Of a stretch of 64,000 nucleotides of DNA, positions 55,150-64,000 are shown one piece after another. The stretch spans positions 137,170,101-137,234,100 of the forward strand of contig OX465283.1 in the NCBI GenBank assembly GCA_949987705.1. The letters are read 5' to 3'. Each line of letters opens with the position of its first letter. The first letter of the stretch is position 1. Origin of the DNA: Thereva unica. Its lineage: Eukaryota > Arthropoda > Insecta > Diptera > Therevidae. A program made the translations under genes and the position numbers. The notes below the pieces were generated by a model that ran no database searches, was not told the origin of the DNA, and worked only from the letters and a program-made list of their open reading frames with translations.

Positions 55150-57145
55150 CGGTGCTCGCCTACTTGCATGTTAAATTTTTTTGTGGGGAGGTCGGCAATT
55201 TTTCACGCATGTACAGGTTTTTGGAGATGGCAGATCGCGGCTCTTTAATGGATTGTTAATTGGCAACTAAACCTCTTCCAAATAGTATTTCGTAAATACT
55301 TTACTGCAAATTTGTCATGAAATACGATACGCACTAATTTTCTATACCTTAATATCATATTCAGCGGTAAGAATTCAATTCACCATACACCATTCATTAG
55401 TGATACTACTAAATTGCAGGTGCATGTTACATGCAGATTAGAAACTGGTGAATCGATGGCCTTTTAGTAACTTGTTTTGTAATATAAATGAAAATACATT
55501 AATGTTACAGGAAACGAAGCTCATCATTTTGCTACAAAAGATTTATCTCCACATATGTTATTTCCTTCATAATCTATTTTATAACAGAAATTTTCGATTA
55601 TTAAAAACAGATTTGATACAGAATTACTTTATTGCACGCGATTTTGCAGTCTGTGCAGATTAGCAAGACAATCCAGACTTTATTTATTCTAATCAACGGG
55701 TTCAGTCTGCTTATTTGAGACTCTCAAATGCCACACCACAAGCATTTGCATTTACAGCATAGGAATTAGCTAGAACCTGACAGTGGCTAGATTTACTTGT
55801 TGTGAAAGGCTGTGCGGAAAAGTTGTTTTCATCATTCGTATTCTAATGAATGCAAGACTTATATCTTAATTATCGAGATCTGAACAAAATATTTTTTAAA
55901 GATCCGGAAGATAGTTTAGGAAATTTTAATATGTAAAAATTCGATGTTTATAAAAATCATTTGAGATTATTAAGTTCAGGTTAATTCTCTAATCTTATTA
56001 TTGATTTAATTTTTCAACGGCAGCGCTAAAATTGAATATACAAATGATTTTGCTGTTGTACTATACATAAAATATCATCATGACTTTAATATTCGAAAAA
56101 CATAATTGCATGTTCACATCTCATCGTTTATAAACTGTTTATAGGTTCATTTGAAATATAGAGAATTAAAAAAATGCCTTTTGATGATAAGCATAATTAA
56201 ATTCAATGCAATGACGTAAACGTCGCTTATTATACACAGGTGAAATTTTCTCTGCGCACTCGACTACGCTGTAAATAAAACAAAAACTTAGTGGGAGCCT
56301 GAAAATGATGCTGCATTTAAAAGAATGTGAATGATAAGATTTACAAAAAGTAGGTCCAGCATTTATTATTTGGATATCTTTATTGACGAATCGGTATTAG
56401 GTATATTGACTTATCGCAGTCAGGAATCGTTAATCGATTTTTTACTCATTGAGTATTTGGCTTTCGATTCTACTCATATCAGTATTCGATACTTTTCATC
56501 GAGTTCTTTTACTTATATCGTCACTTATAGGGTAGAATCGTGTACTGAGTACAATCAGGGCCGTTCCTGAATACATTGCCGCCTTTAAAATAACATCATA
56601 TTAATTAAGAAAATATAAATTTTAAGGTTTCGGGCCTCAGACCAAAATCGTTCCAACATTTCTTTTTCATGTATTCAGAGTGATTTTAGAGTGCTGCCAA
56701 ACTGAATGTTTATCAATTTTAATGCTGCGCCCAGATCGGGTGGAGGAGGATAACTCTTTCGGCACACGTTATGATAAGAAAAAATTATCTCCCCGCCTTG
56801 AAATTATTATTAGAGCCTTCAAAAATCACTTTGAATACCTAAAATATTTTTGGAGCCGTTTCGCTTTGCTGCCCCAATTTGAAACATTTACCATACATTC
56901 TTATATTGTAATGGGGAGCATGAATGAATGCATAAAACCTTGCAGTATATGGTGAGCTTAAGGCTTGGTCTTTCAGAGGAGTAGGTTGGCTTAGTATTGC
57001 GCGGGTTGAATGTTGTGCATGTATCCCTATTCGCTTTAGCCGCCTTTTATTTTGGCCGCCTGTGGGCACGCAATGAACCCTAATCAGACACGGCCCTGAG
57101 TACAATTTGCCTTGAATGCAATTGCAAGTTTATCTCAGTAGTGAA
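55150..57145 (+). other. Stretch without recognised gene
   Basis: AT-rich sequence upstream of the PEBP signal exon. Open frames of 70-90 codons here show no family features, and no repeat pairing was convincing. Confidence 0.4.
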
Positions 57146-57149
57146 TAAT

Positions 57150-57410
57150 TTCCATATCGTCGGTCTAGAACCAGAAGAACGTAACCACCAATTTTGAAAT
57201 TTTACAGGAGAGCTATTAAAAGGTGAATTTTATGCATTATCGTTATGTGAAATGGAGATACGATAAAATGGAAACTACTACTAATTATAAAATGTTATGG
57301 CCGAATTTATATAAAGACGGATAAATTAACTCTTCTACAATCAGAAAATTCAAAAAAAGAATTATTTTTTTTTGGACATACGTTGTTCTGGTTCTAGACC
57401 GACGATATAT
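57150..57410 (+). mobile_element. MITE, TIR atatcgtcggtctagaacca
   Basis: Left catatcgtcggtctagaacc, followed by agaagaacgta, pairs with tacgttgttctggttctaga and ccgacgatat on the right, with one mismatch over 30 bp. About 260 bp, AT-rich core. Confidence 0.8.
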
Positions 57411-57639
57411 TGTAGTTTCTTCTTTTAATTACACGTTTTTTTGCAAAGCTAACGTTTTTTGTACGCACTTTAATTTCCCACATTTTTTTGTTGTAACGTT
57501 TTCCTATAAAGTTGATATTTATGGGTTTATTACACATTTAACGTTTATAAGGAATGGTTATTTAAAAATATCTCGTCAACTATTCATTTGCCAATCAAAA
57601 TCGCGCGCGGTATTTTTCGCAAAGAAAAAGTACCTGTTT

Positions 57640-58185
57640 ACTGGACTATATTGCCTGACAACGTCCCAAGTGCCTTTACTTTGGAAAAAAGCCAGAGTAA
57701 TTTCCACACCTAAAAAGGCCTCCCCTGCTGTCTGAGTTTTGCTCTATTAGTATTCTTCCTTTTCTCGTTAAAGTCTTTGAGGAAATTATATTTACTCAAG
57801 TCGTGCGGTATCTTGATTCTTATAATTATACATAGGCCGTGGATTTGCTTTCGGTTATCAATTCCCGCTCCTACATTTTGAGTAACCAATTTGTGCAATA
57901 GTATTCACTTAAAAAAAAAAGGCGGAATCTGTCTTTATTCAAACGACCAATCTGACGCCTTTAGGATCTGCTTGTTTTAGGATGTATAGCACTCGGACGA
58001 GGCTGACCTCCGCTAACCCGATAGTTGCATATCTGGTTCAACTACCTACTTGAGCTCATAGAACATCCAAGGTTCATCCTCCTCCTCATCGAGTTAAGGT
58101 TTATTACTGGACATTCCATAATGACGTGAAAGACTGCGCCTAACGGATGACACCGAGAGCTTACACTTTAGCATAAAACAATTCA
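57640..58185 (+). pseudogene. CR1-like non-LTR element, RT start joined to tail, decayed
   Basis: Plus-strand frames give TTSQVPLLWKKARVISTPKK, then (frame-shifted) SSF, LVKVFEEIIFTQVVRYLDS-like wording, and GFAFGYQFPLL, the RT opening. From about 57950 the sequence resembles a diverged family A tail (ctggacattccataatgacg, gagcttacactttagcataa). Most of RT is deleted. Confidence 0.55.
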
Positions 58186-58916
58186 AATTTATAGGTATTA
58201 ATAAAATCACATAAAATTTATTTGATATTTGCTTTTAAGTGGTACCTTATGTACATATCATTCTGCCTCATTACTATTCACAAAAAAATTAATCATGTTA
58301 ACAAGTTAAGTACTGCGTAGAAACCCCATTATTTATTCAGCTTATCTTTTTTATTCTGACAATGATAGTGAAGTATATCACCATATTAAAAATCGATTAG
58401 TTTTGTAACTGCGTCAAATAATTTTTAACTGCCTCAAACATGTTAGTTTTGCCTATTTATTTTTTTAACTCTAATTTTAATAAGCAAAAACCCCACTGTG
58501 TTGATACTCATAGCTTTTTAAATTATCATTTAAAAAAATATTTAGTTTCCTCCCAACTCATTATTTTTAAATTGATGGAACTAGTACTAATAAATTGATC
58601 ACGATTAAGCAATTAAATTGTATGTTACTCAATTCTTTGCATGTGACATGATATACTCTAAAAATGTAGAATTTTTTGTAAAAGTTGAAATTACGGACGG
58701 AGATAGTGTTCGGTATTATTAAAATAATAAAAGAAATTTTTAGCAACAATGTAATGACATTGTATGTATACATATGTACCTACATATATGCAGGGCCTGA
58801 TTAACCATTAGGCTAATTAGGCTGCAGCCTAGGGCGCGAGGATCGGGGGGCGGGCTGAAATCGTGTCTTCGCATGCACTAATCTAGCATCATTGCATCTA
58901 CCCTACATATTTCAAC

Positions 58917-59567
58917 TATACCTTTACAAGTTCAAATTGAGACTAAACAATTTCTAATTGAGACTAAACAATTTCAAAATGGGACTAAACAATTTCAGAA
59001 TGAGAATTAAAAAATGTTAGTGACAATAAATAAATGTTTTATTGAAAGAAACTAAAAGGATTACAAATTATTAATAAGTTAATTAAAAACTCATATCTAT
59101 CATGTTTATGCGTCTGGTATAAATTTTTGAATGTGAGCGATATTCCGGATGCAACTAGGAACATCAATTTTTGATAAGTTTTCTCGAATAATACTTTCTA
59201 GCCGTTGTAGACGAAACTCGGTTTGCGTTAAATTTGATCTGTTCTCACCAGCGAGGATTTGCGGCATTTGAATACTTAACTCACTTTTGACGCCAGCTTT
59301 CAGGCTTGACCAAATATATTCAATTGCATTGAACATTGGGCTATATGGACCAAGTCTTAGTAGACGATTATTAAGAAATTCGCCTTCTTGAAAAACCTCC
59401 TCAATGGCGGCATGACATGGAGCAGTATTAACGATTAAAGATCAAAGTATTTATTTATTTTCGCTGAATTTTTTAAATTCCCATTTTGAAATTGTTTAGT
59501 CTCAATTTGAAATTGTTTAGTCTCAATTAGAAATTGTTTAGTCTCAATTTGAACTTGTAAAGGTATA
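58917..59567 (-). mobile_element. Tc1/mariner-like element remnant with direct repeats in its TIRs
   Basis: Outer ends ctatacctttacaagttc and gaacttgtaaaggtatag are inverse. Each arm carries three direct repeats of ttgagactaaacaatttc-like units (58935-58995 and 59480-59555). Between them the minus strand encodes the end of a DDE transposase: NTAPCHAAIEEVFQEGEFLN, LLRLGPYSPMFNAIEYIWSS, LKAGVKSEL, comparable to DNAPxH and PYSPxLNPIExxWS of IS630/Tc1 types. The usual Asp of DNAP reads Asn, and the N-terminal half is missing, so it cannot be active. Confidence 0.72.
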
Positions 59568-60167
59568 GACCGAGACAAAAGCACTAAAACTAAATGCGCT
59601 TGAGACTTGAGTGTCCCTGATTTTAACAATAAATTTTGAAATTTTAAAACGCGTTCAAAACAAACGCTGACTTGTTACTCAAATCGGTCGGTGGTCAAGC
59701 GAGTGGGTGAACTGGCAACAGAATGCCTAGTGCGAGTTTTATTAATCTCGCAAGAACGGGCGTAAAATTTTAACTTCATTTTGTATGAGAAATTTTGAAT
59801 TTAAACGGTGCAACCTAGTTCTCCCGTTTGCCGCTAGATGACTCTGTATCGATTGTATCGCATTCTATTCTTTATAGTCCAGGTTGCACTGTAAAATAAT
59901 CTTCAAGTATAGGCGCGTTTGTGTGAGGCGAATTAAACAAAACTCGCACTACGCACTCAGCGCAGCTTGCCTCGAGCAATGAAACACATCATCAACGATA
60001 TGCGGGGACTCCCCGCTGTGGTTAATATTTAGTATACTTTGCCGCGCTTAATTCATTTGTCTTATCTCTTTCGAAATGGTCGTTCGTCCGTCATATCACT
60101 CGCTCGCATAGATTCGTTTTTGGGGATTGATATTTATTGTGTTATTTTTTTCTGTATTCTGCACTTG

Positions 60168-60283
60168 GATTTTTTACTATTGAACTACTCATAGTCTTAA
60201 AAAAACACGGAAACGCTAAGGAAAGTTTCCGTATTTTTTTAAGACTATGAGTAGTTCGATAGTAAAAAATCCAAGTGGAGCAG
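60168..60283 (+). repeat. Long hairpin, about 52-bp arms
   Basis: cttggattttttactattga and onward to cggaaac is repeated in inverse as gtttccg to tagtaaaaaatccaag, with about a 10-base loop and one or two mismatches. The right arm overlaps the start of the hAT-like frame at 60247. Confidence 0.88.
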
Positions 60284-60438
60284 AATACAGAAAAAAGACA
60301 AAAGAAAAGGAAAAGAAAATAGAAAACATTTTAACACATGCTCGTACGAGATGTGACAATTTAGTAATGAGACTGATTATATTGCCGCGAGTTTCGCGCA
60401 ATTTGACGCAAAGTTTTATCGCGGCGCGTTGTTCTTGA
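60247..60438 (+). pseudogene. hAT/ZMYM-like transposase N-terminal fragment
   Basis: The frame reads NPSGAEYRKKTKEKEKKIEN, similar to the SGAxxRKxxKEK opening of hAT-derived ZMYM-like transposases, then loses resemblance. No zinc finger or catalytic part follows. The fragment begins inside a hairpin arm. Confidence 0.5.
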
Positions 60439-60778
60439 TTTCGTTTTTCCATTTTCGTGACGAGCACCACGAACACACGTTTACTCAACATTAGCAGGCG
60501 AACTAAACAAGCTAGAGCGGTGGCAAATATATCAATGGAGAGGGGAAGGATGCCGAGAGAAGGGAAAGGGAATTTCAAGGTCGCAGGGGTACCACAATCG
60601 CAGCAATATAATAAGTCTCATTAGTCACACCTCGTAAACTAGAAACATTTTTACGAACTCTGCAGAAAGGAACAAAACGGTGACGAATGCTGTACTATCG
60701 CCAGGATTTCTTGCCCTGGTTCTTCTACCGCGGACTGTTACGCTTCTCCGTCCAACACTAGCCCTATAGTAGCGCCGA

Positions 60779-60959
60779 CTAGTGATGAGCAAAGACGGTC
60801 TTGTTCTTGCAGTCTTGTCTTGTTCTTGCACATTAAGCAAAACCAAGAACAAGGCTTAGTTAGGCTTGCAAGAACAAGAACAAAACAGACTGAACGAGAA
60901 CGAGACAAGAACAAGGCAAGATTAGTCTTGTCTTGTTCTTGCGTTTGCTCGTCACTAGC
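60779..60959 (+). mobile_element. MITE of hAT type with tcttgttcttgc arrays
   Basis: Ends ctagtgatgagcaaa and tttgctcgtcactag are inverse, like hAT ends that start tagtgatg. The arms carry repeated tcttgtcttgttcttgc, and the complementary gcaagaacaagaac lies in the middle, so the whole unit can fold. The 83-codon frame crossing it is repeat sequence. Confidence 0.68.
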
Positions 60960-61984
60960 GACGACGGCGACGATCTACAATGAAGACAAAATTCTAATAG
61001 AAGAAAAGTCGTCTATTCCGTCAAGTGACCCTGCACTGTGGCAAGTAAATGATGAATTTACTACTTTTTAGGCCGTCCGTGACACACCTGGCAGGAGCGC
61101 GTCCTCATAATTAGCCTAGGGCGGTTAGAACTCTTGATCAGTCACTGCATATATGTGACAGTAAGTATTTATAGCATCAATATACTGTGTAATTTATTGT
61201 AAAGAATAGATTAAGGTTTTGTTAATCCGTTTTCACATTGCCCATTGACCTCCGCAAAAGTCCTTTTAATCTCCCCTTTGGTTAACCTAGCATCGACCGA
61301 GCACTTATGGTTTGATCTTGAAACTGAATAAGGTAGGAATGGGCGTTCAAGATCACCTGAGGCTCAGGACAAGGATCTCAAAAGGATAGACAAGTGAGAA
61401 GCCATCGATGTGGATCCTCCATACTTGAAATCTGCGACCTTCACGAAAAATGTACATATATGTTAGTCTTACTTGCATGATTAACTTACTATTTGGAATG
61501 CTATATAGTTCTTACTTTAGTAATGACTGCTGTTTTTCCTAACCGGAGTACATGGAATTTTGTTATCTGCGCGGGTATTCACCCGCGACGGTGCCAACTC
61601 TCTGTACGCCAGATACTTTCTTCTATGTATCTGAAGGTAGTTTTTATAATCATTAATTTGAAAGTAAGTGGTGCGAGCTTTTACTCGACAGTTCGAAGGG
61701 GATGCACGTGTTGAATTTTAATATATTCATTCATCAGAATACTTCTCCACTATAAGATCTGTTATTCTTTGATTTGCCGTTTCTTTTTTAGGGCATGATG
61801 GTTCTAATAGATCTTTGAGTATTCAGCAACGTTGTTAGTTTTGATTATTTGATTATTTATTATTAATACTCTTAGCTCTTTTCACGTTATCGTTTTCATT
61901 CACATCGTCGTCATATACTTATTAAGAAAGTTTTCTCGTCATGGCGAAATTATTCAATCTGTTTATTTCCTTTTGATTTTTTTA

Positions 61985-62135
61985 AAAATAAATTCTACTT
62001 AAATGCCGCTACAATCCTTCTAAGACCCGGTCCTGTAGTCTCTTCCTATAGCCTTCTCTTCTAAATTTTACTAGTTCCTTGTATGAAATTTCATCCATCC
62101 ACCTATTTCTCGCTCCTGTTGGTCTACCATTGAAA
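61985..62135 (-). mobile_element. RTE/L1-like non-LTR C-terminal relic
   Basis: Minus strand encodes NGRPTGARNRWMDEISYKEL and RREGYRKRLQDRVLEGL. This is the RPxGxxxxRWxDxI phrase found at the end of RT ORFs of this type, and relates to the RLSWVGHVMRM fragment in the LYST intron. Confidence 0.5.
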
Positions 62136-62371
62136 AGGGGTCGGGTCAGAATTCAAATAAATGAATACGAGAACGGGAACTCATGGAAAATATCGACTAT
62201 GATCCCATTTAGTGATTAATCCTAGGCTTTAGCTAGAATTTACATACACCTTTAGGTTTTGCTTTTATAATAATTTTAGATATAAATCATTGGTATTATC
62301 GTTTAACTCATGGTCGACGAAAACTCGCCAGTTGACTTTGCCACATTGCACACTTTGTAGGGGTTCATCAA

Positions 62372-62700
62372 TTTTTTTTTTTAATGTGGCAGATCTAAGC
62401 TCAGGAATCACCAGACTCCTGCTCTGTCATATCGTTGGGCACATCTAGTAGTAAATTCAGTACGGGGGATAGAAAATGTTTGGGGCTATGGGGCGTTAGG
62501 AGGATGTTGAAAGAGATGGAGATGCGCCCTGCGTTTGAAAGGTGGAATATTTTTGAAGTTCAAAAATACTGACTGCGGAAGATTGTTCCATTGACGAGTT
62601 GATCTATATTTATAACCGAATTTTTTGTTTGGTACATCTGGTGTTGCGGGCTAAGCTGGTGCTGCGATGGCTGGAAGAGGAATTTCGACCTGTTAATAAA
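62372..62700 (-). mobile_element. Non-LTR retrotransposon 3' end (CR1-like family A), relic
   Basis: Reverse complement of the tail (ttaatgtggcagatctaagc, tcaggaatcaccag, catctagtagtaaattcagt). It is followed by a decayed C-terminus in which the minus strand reads WNNLPQ- and FVNR-like words near 62560-62620. Confidence 0.65.
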
Positions 62701-62957
62701 TCGCAAACACTTGTATGCCGATCGCAGATCTTTTCTTTTTATCATGTCTACGATATACAGGTATGGGTCAGCCAATGGTTGTAGAAAATCAACCGTAATT
62801 AAAACCAAATCAATAATCTTAGATATTTATATTTGTTTATACAATGTTCACCATTAATGCAGTTTGAAATCTCACCACGGAGAAGGATGGGATCCAAATA
62901 TAAAAAAAACACCTCACGTAATCGATGGACGCCCAATTGCAACAAAGCGAGGCATAG

Positions 62958-63088
62958 GGCTGGTCGTCCACTGGAAGCGTATTCGAGCGGCTTCGCGCTT
63001 CGGCCATACAAATGACCCGCTTGTAGCCGCTCATATGTATGGCCGTAGCGCGAAGCCGCTCGAATACGCTTCCAGTGGACGACCAGCC
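62958..63088 (+). mobile_element. Hairpin MITE, about 51-bp arms
   Basis: Left ggctggtcgtccactggaag and onward to gcgcttcggccatac is mirrored by gtatggccgtagcgcgaagc to cttccagtggacgaccagcc, with about two mismatches and a loop near 30 bases. GC content is far above the surroundings. Open frames on both strands here are products of the palindrome. Confidence 0.85.
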
Positions 63089-63689
63089 TAGTGCGTCGCA
63101 CATGGTGTTCCATCAATTAAATGTTTGACTTTTACATTTTTAGATATGTATTCTACGTACATTGCTACCTTATTCATGAAAATAGGTCATGGTCATAGGC
63201 TACGAAACTACAGGGTAATACATACATATGTGAATATCTATCAAAATAACAATGAGCGAAATAGTGAAGAACCACCTTCTAGTGGTGCCAATTATAGTAT
63301 CGGCAGATTCTCTGATCTTCTCTGGGCCGACATCGAGTTCAAAATATCAGAGAAGGCCATGGAGTTCGTGATGAGGCAAATTGCTCGAGAATCTTCGCCG
63401 CCACAACGGGGACATCCCTATGGACAGCTGGAAGGTGTTCAAGGCCAAGGAACCCCAGCGCCATAGTAAAACTCTGGTACTGCTGATCAACCACAACAGT
63501 GCCTAGAAGAAGAGTTGACTATAAACTCCATTTTGGACTAAGGTAGGCATGGATAAAGGTTTTCAAAAAAGCTTAATCTAACAAAGAGGCTAGCACCGAT
63601 GAAGAGCTCAATGAGCGCTTGGATGAACTAACAGTCATCGAGGTTGAGAGGGAGTTAGCATATACAAGCTCAGATGCAGCGGCTGACGA

Positions 63690-63880
63690 TATAGTATATG
63701 CATGGCAGCAGGCGGCCTATACCACCCTCCGGCTGCGTGAAGCGGGTTGCTGGGACGAGAAGGCCTATGGGCACAATAATATACTGCGCTCTCTATCACT
63801 GGAAATGCTACCAGGACCTACCGACTATATGGTCGCAAAATTAAATATCCGGAAGACGTCTTGTACACAGTCTTGTTGTG
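63690..63880 (+). pseudogene. LOA/I-like non-LTR element, RT-RNase H connector fragment
   Basis: The plus-strand frame reads AAYTTLRLREAGCWDEKAYG then HNNILRSL and PGPTDYMVAKLN. It parallels ALRLRESGAWTSKPYGHRNI at 40860-41180 and ALRLKANGYLGAGLGRGH in the 7400-9888 copy. The frame upstream (63619 on) and the frame at 63125-63466 were not recognised. Confidence 0.6.
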
Positions 63881-64000
63881 GGGTCAATTGTCAATTAGGT
63901 TGCAAAATTTCGCCAGGGTTTTCCAGGCAGAACTTGTGGGAATTTTTCATGACTGCAATGCAGTGAAATCCAAGGCTGGGATCCAGAGTAATTCGGCGAT

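Noticed and set aside
62799..63116. Overlapping open frames on both strands with similar translations
   Set aside because: The resemblance is caused by the palindrome at 62958-63088.
63125..63466. 113-codon frame reading SDLLWADIEFKISEKAMEFV
   Set aside because: Possibly a retrotransposon piece given its neighbour at 63690, but no motif could be named; left unannotated.

Overview
The window is AT-rich nuclear DNA from an insect. Its genes have short GT-AG introns, mostly about 50-65 bp, and match insect families: a LYST/mauve BEACH-WD40 protein, the insect-specific seryl-tRNA-synthetase-like protein SLIMP, a KH/DEAD-box helicase of the DDX43 type, two PDZ proteins that look like short ZASP relatives, and a secreted PEBP. 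The order cannot be fixed from sequence alone; a fly is plausible but unproven. More than half of the window is transposon debris. There are several non-LTR retrotransposon families, all broken here, and at least fifteen short terminal-inverted-repeat (TIR) elements of MITE type. No tRNA, rRNA, CRISPR array or bacterial-type operon was seen.

Layout. 1-5653 (+): the C-terminal half of a LYST/mauve gene (PH-BEACH, BEACH, WD40), cut by the window edge, with one 2.8-kb intron full of transposon remnants. 5823-12100 (-): SLIMP in two exons, its 4.9-kb intron holding a small MITE, a LOA/I-like RT-RNase H retrotransposon and a jockey-like fragment. A 62-codon reading frame ends 14 bp upstream of the SLIMP start on the same strand. 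12693-13307 and 20084-20518 (+): two KH-domain-only genes that copy the first exon of the DDX43-like helicase at 26925-30445 (+). Between and after them (14-26.7 kb) lies a dense field of MITEs, some inserted inside one another. 31-34 kb: retrotransposon fragments. 34996-36004 (+) and 42814-46192 (-): two convergent PDZ genes, with an acidic exon at 39112-39503 that is phase-compatible as an alternative exon of the second. 47.2-49.2 kb: retrotransposon and MITE material and a TATGTA-type simple repeat. 50439-54989 (-): a PEBP gene with one signal-peptide exon and two complete, equal-length terminal exons. 55-64 kb: no convincing host gene, but transposase and retrotransposon pieces and several long hairpins.

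The host genes do not form one pathway. The most notable points are: (a) amplification of the KH-bearing first exon of a DDX43-like helicase into stand-alone KH proteins, two of which share an upstream block; (b) a PEBP locus that can splice one secretion signal to two different PEBP domains; (c) a possible dicistronic SLIMP transcript; (d) three-deep nesting of MITEs, with an unoccupied paralogous site that defines one element's target duplication. All protein names rest on reading motifs by eye. Exon borders were chosen from GT/AG sites, phase and family alignment, with no transcript data.
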